Made by a program: the position numbers and the translations under genes. DNA of 64,000 bases from assembly GCA_013001885.1 (NCBI GenBank), contig JABDLD010000054.1, positions 34,068-98,067 of the forward strand, written 5' to 3'. This document shows, piece by piece, positions 1-8,947 of this stretch. How positions within the stretch are numbered: position 1 is the stretch's first letter; every line of letters starts with the position of its first letter. The notes under the pieces were generated by a model that did not search any database, had not been told where the DNA came from, and worked only from the letters and a program-made list of their open reading frames with translations. The DNA comes from Lysobacterales bacterium. Its GTDB lineage: Bacteria; Pseudomonadota; Gammaproteobacteria; Xanthomonadales; SZUA-36.

Positions 1-724
1 CGGTCAACCAGTCACCCTGTTGATGACTGCTCGGGATATGCCACATGCGCGCTACCCATTCGTAGACAGCAGGTGCCGTATCCCGCATGATTTCTGCAGG
101 CGTCGGATCCTGGCCAAAATGACGCAGCATCGGCCCCATCAGGCCAAAGTCAGCAATTGATGGTTTGCTGCCGAGAAGAAAAGGTCGTCTCTCCAGGACG
201 CCTGACATCAGGGCGAGAATATTGTGATAACCCTGCTCAACGTGATCCCATGTTTCAGCGGTCACGCCATCATTAATGACAAATCCTGTCCGCTGCCGTT
301 TCTTCACCATTCGAATTCTAAAAAATCTTGGCATTTTCAGGTGAGCAAGCAGTTCATCAGCCAGAATCCGCGACAGTAACTCCCGGTCGTGATCGTAGCT
401 CCAGCGATAATGCATCGCAGGACGCCAGAGCCATTCGTCAGCATAGTCTTCAATGAGCAAGGCGATAAATCGCATTACCGGGTCATCCGGTAGAATGGGA
501 TTGTCAGCGTACTCTTTCTCCAGGTGCAGGAGGATGGGAGACGTATCAGTCATCAGACGGCCGTCATCATCTTCCAGTATGGGATGCTGGATGCAGCCGA
601 CACCCTGCGCCAGCCTTTTTGCCTCCGGGTAGGGTGAGCGACGCTCGTAATCGATGTTTCTGAACCTGAGATAGGTTTCCAGTTTGCCGGTGTAATAGGA
701 AACGCTGGCGCCGTAGACAATCAC
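1..724 (-). CDS. Glutathione S-transferase-like protein (partial, C-terminus beyond window)
   Basis: The minus strand is open from a GTG at 724 to the window edge (at least 241 residues). The N-terminus (VIVYGASVSYYTGKLETYLR) has the beta-strand then 'S-x-Y-x-x-K' layout of a thioredoxin-fold GST N-domain, followed by a TDTSPILLHLE segment like the glutathione-binding loop. The distal part (PFLLGSKPSIADFGLMGP) matches the GST C-domain N-capping motif 'S-x-A-D'. GSTs conjugate or reduce electrophiles with glutathione in the cytosol. An in-frame TGA lies about 80 bases upstream, and GTG 724 is the first good start; no strong ribosome site is visible. The substrate is unknown. The gene stands alone on this side. 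Confidence 0.75.
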   Translation of the reverse strand, partial: MIVYGASVSYYTGKLETYLRFRNIDYERRSPYPEAKRLAQGVGCIQHPILEDDDGRLMTDTSPILLHLEKEYADNPILPDDPVMRFIALLIEDYADEWLWRPAMHYRWSYDHDRELLSRILADELLAHLKMPRFFRIRMVKKRQRTGFVINDGVTAETWDHVEQGYHNILALMSGVLERRPFLLGSKPSIADFGLMGPMLRHFGQDPTPAEIMRDTAPAVYEWVARMWHIPSSHQQGDWLT

Positions 725-1134
725 GTTAAGTTTTCTCGTCCCTCTTACCGCACGCAGGTTGCTGCGATACTGCTGATCGCGTACCTCTGCGAGCTTCGCG
801 GATCATATGTCGATCGTGGACAGGAAGTATAAACCACCCCTTTTGTTCTTATCAAAGTAACCGTGACCATTGACCGGGTGGCTCTTTAACCCCTGAGCCA
901 TCGGTGTGCTGGCCGTCCGTGCGTCTTGAGCCTTACCCGTTGGCCCCAAAAGACGTCATTCCGTTAAAGGTTCTGCGCGGGCTTTTGCGCCTATTTTAAA
1001 GTTCCGGAATTGCGGGACCTGCCCCGTCTTGATTGGGCTACTGCAGTCCTGATGGACGACTCGTCGCTGAGTTCTCCTGTGGGTCGTTAGCCGCTATTAG
1101 CGCCTCTGGATTGCCAGTAACCGCTTTCGGGCGC

Positions 1135-1171
1135 AAAAGAGAACTCCCCTGGACGTGATGCTTAGGGGAGT
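1135..1171 (-). terminator. Probable Rho-independent terminator of the lipoprotein gene
   Basis: Read on the minus strand, a perfect 8-bp stem (ACTCCCCT/AGGGGAGT, arms 1164-1171 and 1143-1150) encloses a 13-base loop and is followed by TCTCTTTT. It sits about 75 bases downstream of the lipoprotein stop at 1246 and points the right way. Confidence 0.5.
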
Positions 1172-1182
1172 CTATTTCTGAG

Positions 1183-1199
1183 TTCGGCCAGGAGCGGTC
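1183..1199. repeat. Short partial match to the dispersed repeat
   Basis: TTCGGCCAGGAGCGGTC at 1183-1199 matches 16 of 17 bases at 6057-6073, the right edge of repeat copy 2. It may be a decayed third copy. Confidence 0.3.
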
Positions 1200-1245
1200 A
1201 TCCACAAACTTCAGGTCGATCGGTCTCTCAGCGAATAAAAGCGCG

Positions 1246-2193
1246 CTAACCAACAGTAACCTCTGCCCGGGTCTGTGGATTCAGATCCTCTCGTGGATCG
1301 GTGACCAGTCCGGCAGGAAACTCGATAATTAGTGGCATACCGTCCCGGTCCAGGCAAAGCTCGTGGTTGTTGTCACCATCCCCGAGATCCCCGATTGCGA
1401 AGGGTACGAGTTCAATCTCACTGGCACCGTCGACTGACATTGTCACCCGATACGCAGTACGCTCATTGTCATCAATTTCCTGGCCACCCGGTTTGGTGAC
1501 ACCACCGGCCCAGGTCACCCTCACTACTTGCCTAGTGCCAAGCGGGCACGCGCTGCCACCTCCCCACGGAAGCAAGGTCGATGATTTACCGAGATCCCAC
1601 TGGTCTTCCGGAACGATTTCAGCCCACGATATTGTCGGCCCTTCCTCCAGCGCAATAACCGAATTACGGGCGCCACGGAAATTCACCTGCCCATTTTTGG
1701 ACAATAGATTGCCGATGATTTCGACACTGACCGGTTGATCGTCGATACTGCCGTACTGGCCAACAACGAGAACGGTACGAGACTCTCCGACATCATCTGC
1801 GGGCGCAAGCGTGACGCAAGTGATTTTCCCGATCGCACCGGAAGCCGACACTACCCGGAAGTCTCCGGCCTGCATTGAACTGAGGTCAATCTCGTGGGAA
1901 AAAACGACCGGCATGCCGTCTTTCCCCGAAGCGCCCTCACAGATCCCTTTATTCGCAATTCTCGGAAGTCCGTCGTCCAGCCCGAAGAAAGCCGACAGCA
2001 GCGCAGCCTGCCTGCCATCCGGGTGTCGGGTCGCAGTGACATCCGTTTCCGTCGTGTCCTGCTGGGTAGAGTCTGCCAGGTCGTGGCCGTAGTTGTTGGC
2101 TTCAATAATAACCTGCATCTTGTCGCAGCCAGAGATGAGCAAGTAGCCCAGGATTAAGGCCAATAAAAAAATCGGGTTTGTCTTCAAAAACAT
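1246..2193 (-). CDS. Predicted lipoprotein of unknown function
   Basis: A 315-aa protein with a lipoprotein signal: a hydrophobic stretch at about residues 8-20 and a lipobox ISGC, so Cys23 should be lipidated. After a Thr/Asp-rich linker (about 40-60) comes a long globular domain with repeated Gly-Asp and Pro-Gly turns (for example FFGLDDGLPR and VSHEID-like strands) that looks beta-rich. No catalytic motif is recognised. The start ATG 2193 has a GGATAGGAA-like ribosome site. The gene is flanked downstream by a terminator and upstream by repeat copy 1, so it is probably a single-gene transcript. Role unknown; extracytoplasmic location is the only confident statement. Confidence 0.75.
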   Translation of the reverse strand: MFLKTNPIFLLALILGYLLISGCDKMQVIIEANNYGHDLADSTQQDTTETDVTATRHPDGRQAALLSAFFGLDDGLPRIANKGICEGASGKDGMPVVFSHEIDLSSMQAGDFRVVSASGAIGKITCVTLAPADDVGESRTVLVVGQYGSIDDQPVSVEIIGNLLSKNGQVNFRGARNSVIALEEGPTISWAEIVPEDQWDLGKSSTLLPWGGGSACPLGTRQVVRVTWAGGVTKPGGQEIDDNERTAYRVTMSVDGASEIELVPFAIGDLGDGDNNHELCLDRDGMPLIIEFPAGLVTDPREDLNPQTRAEVTVG

Positions 2194-2273
2194 GATTTCC
2201 TATCCGGTGGGTAGAATATCTATTTTGCCTCAATTGCTGCACCTGAAATTGACATGGCTCTGATGACCGTTTC

Positions 2274-2387
2274 GGGTCGATCTCGGAGATTATGGGGCAG
2301 CAAGCGACTGGTTCCGCTAACCGTCAGATAGCGGAATAACATCAGGCGCCAAATCCAGCGTGTATGACTTCGGCTTTCGGCCAGAAG
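2274..2387. repeat. Dispersed 114-bp repeat, copy 1
   Basis: The 114 bases from 2274 match 5955-6068 in the same orientation with about six differences, all transitions (roughly 95 % identity). The copy lies between the pseudouridine synthase stop (2434) and the lipoprotein start (2193). The minus-strand frame through it looks non-coding. There are no terminal inverted repeats, so it is not a recognisable insertion sequence. Confidence 0.85.
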
Positions 2388-2433
2388 CAGACATCGCAAT
2401 GAGACGAATCGGAGAATCGTTACACGCCACGTT

Positions 2434-3285
2434 TTATCGCAATAGTTCCAAAAAGCCCACCGGTGGGGGAGTTTCAATTACCAGCGACTTGTTTGTTCCT
2501 GGTTTGGCGATGCCAAGCCGCAAAGCGTGCAAACCCAACCGCGTACCTGCCGTTCCATATCGTTGGTCACCTACAACCGGGTGCCCTGACCATGCCAGGT
2601 GGGCCCGAATTTGATGCTGGCGGCCGGTTTCCAGTTCTACCCGTAGCAGAGTTCGAAGACCGACAGTACGTTCGGTAGTGAAATGGGTCACAGCGTGCTT
2701 GGCGTCGGGATGCGACCCAACACGCATCTGGTAAATTTTTGGGTCAAGGCGCAGCGGTTGATCAATGGTTCCCTCGGCAGGCTTTGGGCAACCCTCAACG
2801 ATCGCGAGATAGGTTTTTTCCGCCACCTTCCATCCCCTCATCACCGCCTCCCGCATCTCCCGAGAGGTAGCGAAGAGCAGTACTCCGGAAGTATCGCGGT
2901 CAATTCGATGCGCCGGCCACAGTTTTACCGACTTGTTTCGACGCGACAGCTGGTCACGCAGTATGCCCAGTGCATGGGGCTCCTTGCCTTTACCAGAACC
3001 AACCGACAGCAAACCGGCGGGTTTATTAATGGCTATCAGATCCCGATCCTCATAAAGGATGCTCAGCTGCGACCGCACGGTGGAAGCTCCTCGCGCGGGG
3101 GCTTCGACAATCACCTGGTCGCCCGCTCGCAGGGCGTGGTCATGACGAGTAACCCGATCGCCGTTGACGATGATGCAACCGCATTTCAAGCGCTGCTTTA
3201 TCGTGCTCCGTGACCAGCCCTGAAGCTCGGCAATAAGGAACGGGATGAGGTTGGTGTTCGACTTGACGGTTAGTCTATCGGTCAT
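2434..3285 (-). CDS. RluA-family RNA pseudouridine synthase
   Basis: A 283-aa protein with the RluA layout. An N-terminal S4 RNA-binding domain lies at about residues 10-60 (SRSTIKQRLKCG then IIVNGDRV). The catalytic domain begins with INKPAGLLSVGSG and contains the signature HRIDRDTSGVLLFA, in which Asp130 is the expected nucleophile. GRQHQIRAHLAWSGHPVVGD near the C-terminus is the second conserved block. It isomerises specific uridines to pseudouridine in rRNA or tRNA. RluC and RluD carry the same S4 domain; the exact target site cannot be told from sequence alone. The ATG at 3285 gives a full-length product. Confidence 0.92.
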   Translation of the reverse strand: MTDRLTVKSNTNLIPFLIAELQGWSRSTIKQRLKCGCIIVNGDRVTRHDHALRAGDQVIVEAPARGASTVRSQLSILYEDRDLIAINKPAGLLSVGSGKGKEPHALGILRDQLSRRNKSVKLWPAHRIDRDTSGVLLFATSREMREAVMRGWKVAEKTYLAIVEGCPKPAEGTIDQPLRLDPKIYQMRVGSHPDAKHAVTHFTTERTVGLRTLLRVELETGRQHQIRAHLAWSGHPVVGDQRYGTAGTRLGLHALRLGIAKPGTNKSLVIETPPPVGFLELLR

Positions 3286-3379
3286 TTGCGGCCATCAATA
3301 ATCCATTGCCCACTGCCCGGTGCCGAGAAACGTATTACTTGTCACCGTGCTCCGCTGGATCTACGCCCCATAAGTTTGA

Positions 3380-3892
3380 TCAGGACTCCGGGTCTGGGCA
3401 GGAACCCTCAGCATCGGCTTCGTCAATTTCACTGCCTACAGAAATAAACTCAAATAAGTCCCCAAATTCCCCGATCGTCGAGATCGCTTCGAGTTGCAAG
3501 ACTCCTTTTCCACCGGCCGGTGAAACCTGGCCTAGTTGCAAAAGGGTTGTCGGAAAACCAAAAAGGCTGGCAGGAAGATCTGCCGTAACAAAATAACTGG
3601 TACTGGCGCCAGTCGAGTGTTGTTTCCAACTTCCCAGCGCGTCTGGCTGCTGCGACTCTAGCCAAATCTTTTTTCCATCGTCACCAAGCTCTGAGGTAAA
3701 AAAGTAACAGTTGGCAAATGAATCCACGAGCCCAACTCCGTTTACGTAAAAATCTACATCCACCAGGAAAACACGGTCATCCAGACCGCGAAGACGCTGC
3801 GGTCCCTTTGGGTCTGCCCAGGCTGTACTTGTGGTGCCCAGGATCACCAGGATCACCACCAAAAAAGACATTTTTACTTTGCTCTTGCTCAT
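3380..3892 (-). CDS. Exported protein of unknown function
   Basis: A 170-aa protein with a clear Sec signal peptide: basic start, hydrophobic core at about residues 9-20 and a probable cut after TAWA (residue 26). The mature part is acidic, with few Cys and a beta-rich look, ending in an Asp/Glu-rich tail (DEADAEGSCPDPES). No family recognised. ATG 3892 has a good GGAG ribosome site about 6 bases upstream. It is divergent from the TolB/TPR gene that starts near 4086, and this fixes the start of that gene downstream of the overlap. Confidence 0.7.
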   Translation of the reverse strand: MSKSKVKMSFLVVILVILGTTSTAWADPKGPQRLRGLDDRVFLVDVDFYVNGVGLVDSFANCYFFTSELGDDGKKIWLESQQPDALGSWKQHSTGASTSYFVTADLPASLFGFPTTLLQLGQVSPAGGKGVLQLEAISTIGEFGDLFEFISVGSEIDEADAEGSCPDPES

Positions 3893-4085
3893 TTCCGACT
3901 CCTCCGTAATTATCTCAAGCTACGCGGAATGCCGCCCTGGCAACAATTTTCAGTATAGGAAATACTCGGAAAATTGCTCACGGGAGCGTAATCAACATTG
4001 TGTACAGCGGGCAAAATGCCTTCTGTATGCGGTTGAGATTTATGTGGTTAAATCAGCAAACGCAGCAAAGCTTGAGCAACTATAT

Positions 4086-5906
4086 ATGCAATTGATCGAG
4101 GAACTCCGACGCCGGCATGTGCCTAGAGCCGCTGCGCTGTACGTGGCTATCGCCTGGGGCGCGACTGAAATCCTTGTTTTTCTGACTGATCGGCTACCAT
4201 TTTTTCCGGAGTGGACTGGAACAGTTATCGCAATACTGTTTGTACTCGGTTTTCCGGTTGCAATGTTTCTCGCCTGGCGGTTTGATTTCAGCTCTAAAGG
4301 TCTCCATCGAACTACCGCCAGCGGAACCTCAGGCCTGGTAACGCTGATGTTGTCACTCCTGATACTTGTCACAGCCACTGCGGGGCTGTCCTATTTGCTT
4401 ATTCCGCTAACAAAACAACAGAGCACCACATCTGTGGAATACCGGGGCTCAAAGGGGGCTGATGTAGATGCCCCGCAAAACTCCGTGGCAGTCCTGCCCT
4501 TCGATAACTTGGGGGATGATTCCGAAGTTAAACACTTCGCTGATGGCGTTACCGAAGAAATCATCAACGCCCTTGCTCGGGTTGAAGAACTGCTAGTCAT
4601 AGGTCGCACTTCTGCGTTCAGCTTCGAGGGTGAAGACCTGGAAATCGGACAAATTGCAAACAGGCTGGGCGTAAGTCACGTTGTGGAAGGCAGCGTTCGC
4701 CGATCTGGAAAACAGCTTCGGGTGACTGCCAAGCTCGTGGAAGCCAGCTCGGGATTCCAGCGCTGGTCAGAGAATTTTGACGGCACCATCAGCGATGTAT
4801 TCAAATTTCAGGACAGTATTGCGAGCGGCGTAGCCAACGCCTTGGGCGAGACACTTGGAGTTTCCGGGTTGGGTGGGCGAGCCACAGCTATTAAGCGTAG
4901 CAAGAATGCCGAAATTTACGACAAGTACCTGCTCGCAAGACAGGTCTGGCGTCAACGTCAGGAAGGTCCCATTCGTCGTAGTATCGCACTGCTCGAAGAG
5001 GTCGTAGCCGAAGACCCCGGTTTTTCTGCAGGGTGGTCAGCATTGGCCGCTGCCAACCTGACGCTTGGTTCCTATACGAACGAGTCCGGTGATGCGGGGC
5101 AGCGCGCCATGATGGCTGCACAGCAAGCGCTGGCGCTGGATGAAACCGAATCGGAGGCCCATGCCGTGCTCGCCGCAGTGGCCTTATGGAGTGGTAATTG
5201 GCTGGAGGCGGCTGTGCGCCATGAGCGGGCACGGGAACTTGCCCCGAATAATTCGACAGTTCGCCTTTGGTACAGCGAAATGCTGATCAAGCTTGGAATG
5301 GTGGAGCGGGCGCTTCAGGAAGTCGGTGTGGCTTTGTCTGTCGATCCGATGTACACGCCGGCATTGGGTAACGCCGGTCATCAAATGGCAACCGCCGGGC
5401 GCCTCAACGAAGCTTCAGAACTGTTCCAGCGTGCCTGGGATCTCGGTCTGGAGGCTATGTTCGTCTGGTTTGGCTCTTATTATGTTGCTTTGATGCAGGA
5501 TCGTTACGGAGACGCTGATCTCTGGTTGGATCGCAGACCAATTCCTTACGGAATCGAAATTGATCATGCTCTTTTGGCTGCACGACAGGAACCAATTGAA
5601 GCGAATCTGATGAGGCTTACAGAAAAAACGTTACAGGGTATGGAGCAAGGCCTCGCACTACGCGAGGCAGTCCTTTACCTTTCGGTTGCCGAAGAGTTGA
5701 ATCTGCTATACGAAAGACTGCTTCCGGCTGCGCGTTCGGGATGGAGGGCTACTGAGTCCCTGTGGAGTGTCTGGGCTCGACCGTTAAGACAGGACCCCCG
5801 ATTTAATGAACTTGCTCAGGAGTTGGGTATGCTCAATTACTGGCAGGTATACGGACCACCAGATGCCTGTGAATTTACTGAAGGCACCATCCGTTGCAAT
5901 CGCTGA
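4086..5906 (+). CDS. Membrane-anchored TolB-like/TPR protein
   Basis: A 606-aa protein from ATG 4086. The N-terminus MQLIEELRRRHVPRAAALY is the typical opening of this family. Three membrane segments follow (about residues 20-38, 45-65 and 80-105). Then comes a TolB-like N-domain (SVAVLPFDNLGDDSEVKHF, with GVTEEIINALAR and HVVEGSVRRSG) at about 130-260, and TPR-type helical repeats to the end. Homologues are often fused to adenylate cyclase or winged-helix domains and are thought to be sensors or scaffolds; the role here is unknown. The frame is open upstream to 3831, but that part overlaps the opposite gene and is not protein-like. GTG 4044 is an alternative start. Confidence 0.8.
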   Translation: MQLIEELRRRHVPRAAALYVAIAWGATEILVFLTDRLPFFPEWTGTVIAILFVLGFPVAMFLAWRFDFSSKGLHRTTASGTSGLVTLMLSLLILVTATAGLSYLLIPLTKQQSTTSVEYRGSKGADVDAPQNSVAVLPFDNLGDDSEVKHFADGVTEEIINALARVEELLVIGRTSAFSFEGEDLEIGQIANRLGVSHVVEGSVRRSGKQLRVTAKLVEASSGFQRWSENFDGTISDVFKFQDSIASGVANALGETLGVSGLGGRATAIKRSKNAEIYDKYLLARQVWRQRQEGPIRRSIALLEEVVAEDPGFSAGWSALAAANLTLGSYTNESGDAGQRAMMAAQQALALDETESEAHAVLAAVALWSGNWLEAAVRHERARELAPNNSTVRLWYSEMLIKLGMVERALQEVGVALSVDPMYTPALGNAGHQMATAGRLNEASELFQRAWDLGLEAMFVWFGSYYVALMQDRYGDADLWLDRRPIPYGIEIDHALLAARQEPIEANLMRLTEKTLQGMEQGLALREAVLYLSVAEELNLLYERLLPAARSGWRATESLWSVWARPLRQDPRFNELAQELGMLNYWQVYGPPDACEFTEGTIRCNR

Positions 5907-5954
5907 ACAGTTGAAGATCCGATTTTAGTTTTTGGACAATCTTGATTCCGAAAA

Positions 5955-6073
5955 GGGTCGATCTCGGAGATTATGGGGTAGTAAGCGACTGGTTCCACTA
6001 ATCGTCAGATAGCGGAATAACATCAGGTGCCAAATCCAGCGTGTATGACTTCGGCTTTCGGCCAGGAGTGGTC
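5955..6073. repeat. Dispersed repeat, copy 2
   Basis: Copy 2 of the 114-bp repeat of 2274-2387 occupies 5955-6068, in the same orientation and with about six transitions. The last bases (6057-6073) also match 1183-1199. It lies in the 224-base gap between the TolB/TPR gene and the convergent CPBP protease gene. Confidence 0.85.
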
Positions 6074-6130
6074 GCTTACCGATGGTAGCGAGCAAGCACC
6101 AGGAGCCGGGACGTTTTCGGGTCTGGCTAA

Positions 6131-6808
6131 CTAGGCTGCATAAACTTTTATTATTCCGATCGTATTATTCAGGCCGTGGGCGATGGCGGCCGGCCAAATA
6201 CTCCCTCGCGCGGCCAGCGTAAGTCCGCCAAATACGAGGCCACTGATCGCGGAGCCAGCAATCCCCGCTGGCCCTTGGTAAGAGTGGATAAAACCGAATA
6301 CGATTGCTTGAAGAATAAGCGCAATTGCGAAGGCCTTTGGCCCGTTGCCCAACGCATATGCAATCCCACGCATCAGCAGGATCCGAAACGCTAACTCCTC
6401 GCCGAACGCAGCGACTGTCCAGTTGAGTGCCAGTAGTTGGACTAGCGCTCGAGGTGAACCGGCCACGTCCGAAAACCGTGTCAGATCTCGCCCGGAGCCA
6501 AAGACGTATTCCCACACGGGCGTGAGTAAAGAACCGCTAAGCTGAAGAACCGCCACACCAAACAATGCTAGAGCAATAACAATCCATGGCCGGACAGTCA
6601 TCGCAAAACCAAGGCGCCTGATCGGTACCCCGGTACGAATTAGCGAAATCGCGGCAAAAACGGACAGACCGATGTATATCAGCGTTGCATATGCGGCCAC
6701 CGCTGGGGGGTCTTCAGATCGAAGATCGAGGAAACGCAAAGCGCCCACCAGCAGCAGGCCCACAGCGAAAATAACGACGATTCCGGCGACTCTCCGAATA
6801 CGACGCAA
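6131..6808 (-). CDS. CPBP-family intramembrane protease-like protein
   Basis: A polytopic membrane protein of about 225 aa. The CPBP (Abi/RCE1) motifs are present: EELAFR in motif 1, FGFIH in motif 2 and AHGLNN in motif 3, supplying the Glu and His residues expected of the metal-dependent active site. Relatives process prenylated proteins or bacteriocin-type peptides; most bacterial members have no known substrate. A GGAGG ribosome site at 6813-6817 lies 4-5 bases before TTG 6808, so that start is preferred over TTG 6820, which would place the site inside the coding region. A second family member lies at 45677. Confidence 0.8.
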   Translation of the reverse strand: MRRIRRVAGIVVIFAVGLLLVGALRFLDLRSEDPPAVAAYATLIYIGLSVFAAISLIRTGVPIRRLGFAMTVRPWIVIALALFGVAVLQLSGSLLTPVWEYVFGSGRDLTRFSDVAGSPRALVQLLALNWTVAAFGEELAFRILLMRGIAYALGNGPKAFAIALILQAIVFGFIHSYQGPAGIAGSAISGLVFGGLTLAARGSIWPAAIAHGLNNTIGIIKVYAA

Positions 6809-7078
6809 GACTACCTCCAACGACCGCCTTGGGTCATTAGCGGCCCTTCAGAACCTTACCACACTGCTGGCCGCATCGGGTCGGAAGCAATCATTGTCAC
6901 TATTCGCGTAATCACTTCCGCTATTTCGCAGATAGCAGACCCCCCCGGGACGTGCTTCACAGCGCAGATTTGTTCTCAGTTCGGCCAAAATCGGTCCCCC
7001 GATGCAGCGGCGAAAGAAAGATATCGAACGGAGATCGTTTTCTTCGTCATTCCTGTTTCCAGTGCGGCGGGCCTATCA

Positions 7079-8800
7079 TCACGCGCTGGTCACTTGAGGC
7101 AACACGGCTCGTTTCATAAAGTCCTTGAAACGCGCGCTGCTGCGCATGGGATCGGCTATGGGGCTAACGCCGAGTAAGACCAGATCCCGGCTGCGGTGTT
7201 CAAGCGCCTGGTCGAGCCAACCGAAGGCCCCTTCGTAATCTTCCAATCCCAGATGAGCCAGCACTCGTTGATATGGGTCGACAGGCTGATCCCGGCCTGA
7301 TGCCAACTGTTTGGTGAGGAGGCTGCCGGCTTCTGCCGTGTGGCCGGCCCTGCCAAGGACGTAAGCCAGTTCGCCCGGCGCGTTGCGACCCCGGTTTCCC
7401 GAGGCGATGCGGATTTCGCGCACGGCTACGTCCTCCTCGCCGAGTTCGAGCAGCGTAAAGGCAAGGCCCGATCGAGCGTGGGCGAAATCCGGGTCCTGCT
7501 CGAGCGTGGTGTCGAACCAGCGCTTTGCCTCGCTGAATCGTCGCCCCCAGTAATGGATCATCCCCATGTCACAATTCGCGATGACTGAGGACGGGTCCGC
7601 GCTCAACGCGCGCTCCATCTCGGCAAGGGCAGCCTGGTCGTGTCCACCGAGGGCCAGTGAAATGGCGCGCAGATGCCGGGCATTGGCCGACGCCGGATTC
7701 AGTTCGATCGCAATGTCGAAGCTGCGCGCCGCCGCGCTGAGATCCCAGTCAAAAAACAACTGCACGGCGCCCAGCATCTCGTGTCCTTCAGAGTATTCCC
7801 CTTCGAGTTCAATGGCGCGCTGAGCAGCCCGGCGGGCCTTCTTCGCGGCGTCCGATGGGGCGACCTCACCGAGGATGGCCAGGGTCGACCAGGCCGCCGA
7901 CTGCCAGGCATGGGACGGCGCATGTTTCGGATCGAGGGTGATGGCCGCGTCGAGGTATTGAAGGGCCTGGCGCGATGCTTCGGGCACCCATCTTTGCCAG
8001 CAGTACCGCGCCTTGAGGTAAAGCGGATAAGCTTCCGAATGCGACCCATACGCTTTATGCCGGGGTGCGCGCACCTCGTTGCTCAGGCATTCGGTCACCG
8101 CATCGGAAGTCTGTTGAGCGATCTGGTCCTGGATCGCGAACAAATCCCTGGTGCTGGTCTCCAGCTTGCCGGCCCAGAGATCGACGCGATCCGGACACGC
8201 CAGCAGGCGAGCGCTCATTCGTACCCGGTCACCATACTGCTGCAAAGTTCCCTCCAGCACCGTATCCACCTCCAGCAATCGCCCAATGGCCAGCGAATCC
8301 TGCACGGAGTCGGCGTACGGCAATACGGCACTCAGTGATCGCACGACCAAGCGGCCTGTTGAGCTCAAAGACAGGATGACAGCGTCGGTTATGCCCAACC
8401 CCAGATCTCGCATTTCAGGCTGGGATGTGAGCGCGCGGAACGGCAGCACGGCAATGGAGTTCGGAGCGGAAGAGGGAATGCTGCCCGTCAGTTCCGAAAC
8501 GGTCCCCTTGAAGCGGTAACCACGTCGTGGAACCGTCTCGATCCAACTGGCATCTCGCGCCGTTTCACCAAGCGCCTGCCGCAACTCGTAGATAGTCTGA
8601 GTCAGGTTGGCCTCGCCGACTTCCTGCCTGGGCCATAGATAGTCGAGCAGTTCGTCCTTGCTCAGAACTCGATCAGGTTCTGCCAGCAGCTTGCACAGCA
8701 GATCATAAGCCTTGGGCTTAAGGGAAACGATCTGGCCGTCGAGAAGCAGCCGTTGCAGGCGGCCTTCCAGCACAAAGCTGCCAAACTGAAAGCTGTTCAA
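7079..8800 (-). CDS. CadC-like winged-helix regulator with TolB-like and TPR domains
   Basis: A 573-aa protein. Residues 1-100 form an OmpR/PhoB-type winged helix (LKPKAYDLLCKLLAEPDRV, then SKDELLDYLWP and ETVPRRGYRF), as in CadC. A TolB-like domain follows (NSIAVLPFRAL, VDTVLEGTLQQYGDRVRMSA), then TPR repeats. No membrane segment is obvious between them, unlike CadC itself. It should bind DNA and may sense through the TPR part. The start is TTG 8800: a stop codon directly precedes it in frame and GGAG lies eight bases upstream. It faces the exported-protein gene at 8948 across 147 bases, which makes that gene a candidate target. Confidence 0.85.
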   Translation of the reverse strand: MNSFQFGSFVLEGRLQRLLLDGQIVSLKPKAYDLLCKLLAEPDRVLSKDELLDYLWPRQEVGEANLTQTIYELRQALGETARDASWIETVPRRGYRFKGTVSELTGSIPSSAPNSIAVLPFRALTSQPEMRDLGLGITDAVILSLSSTGRLVVRSLSAVLPYADSVQDSLAIGRLLEVDTVLEGTLQQYGDRVRMSARLLACPDRVDLWAGKLETSTRDLFAIQDQIAQQTSDAVTECLSNEVRAPRHKAYGSHSEAYPLYLKARYCWQRWVPEASRQALQYLDAAITLDPKHAPSHAWQSAAWSTLAILGEVAPSDAAKKARRAAQRAIELEGEYSEGHEMLGAVQLFFDWDLSAAARSFDIAIELNPASANARHLRAISLALGGHDQAALAEMERALSADPSSVIANCDMGMIHYWGRRFSEAKRWFDTTLEQDPDFAHARSGLAFTLLELGEEDVAVREIRIASGNRGRNAPGELAYVLGRAGHTAEAGSLLTKQLASGRDQPVDPYQRVLAHLGLEDYEGAFGWLDQALEHRSRDLVLLGVSPIADPMRSSARFKDFMKRAVLPQVTSA

Positions 8801-8947
8801 TTACCGATCTCCGCCGGATCATCGCAAACGCTGATGTTCTGCTGAGGAAAGCCTGAAGTGTCGAGATTGACACACGTGCACACTGTCTCCGTGCCTTGGA
8901 TCACGCAAGGTGCCGGCTGATCAAACGCTACATAGAGGTAATTGAAT

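Larger units (their letters stand above)
725..1245. other. Intergenic stretch without a convincing gene
   Basis: This 520-base gap lies between the lipoprotein stop and the GST-like start. It has no reading frame with protein-like composition. It contains a hairpin with a T-rich tail (1135-1171, minus direction) and a 17-base match (1183-1199) to the edge of the dispersed repeat found at 5955-6073. The promoter of the GST-like gene should lie near 730-850, but no clear -35/-10 pair was identified. Confidence 0.6.

Noticed and set aside
2220..2477. An 85-codon minus-strand frame through repeat copy 1
   Set aside because: It also overlaps the pseudouridine synthase end and has no ribosome site; the repeat is not protein-like.
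3831..4085. Upstream extension of the TolB/TPR protein
   Set aside because: Overlaps the opposite exported-protein gene and its composition is not like the family N-terminus; ATG 4086 fits better.
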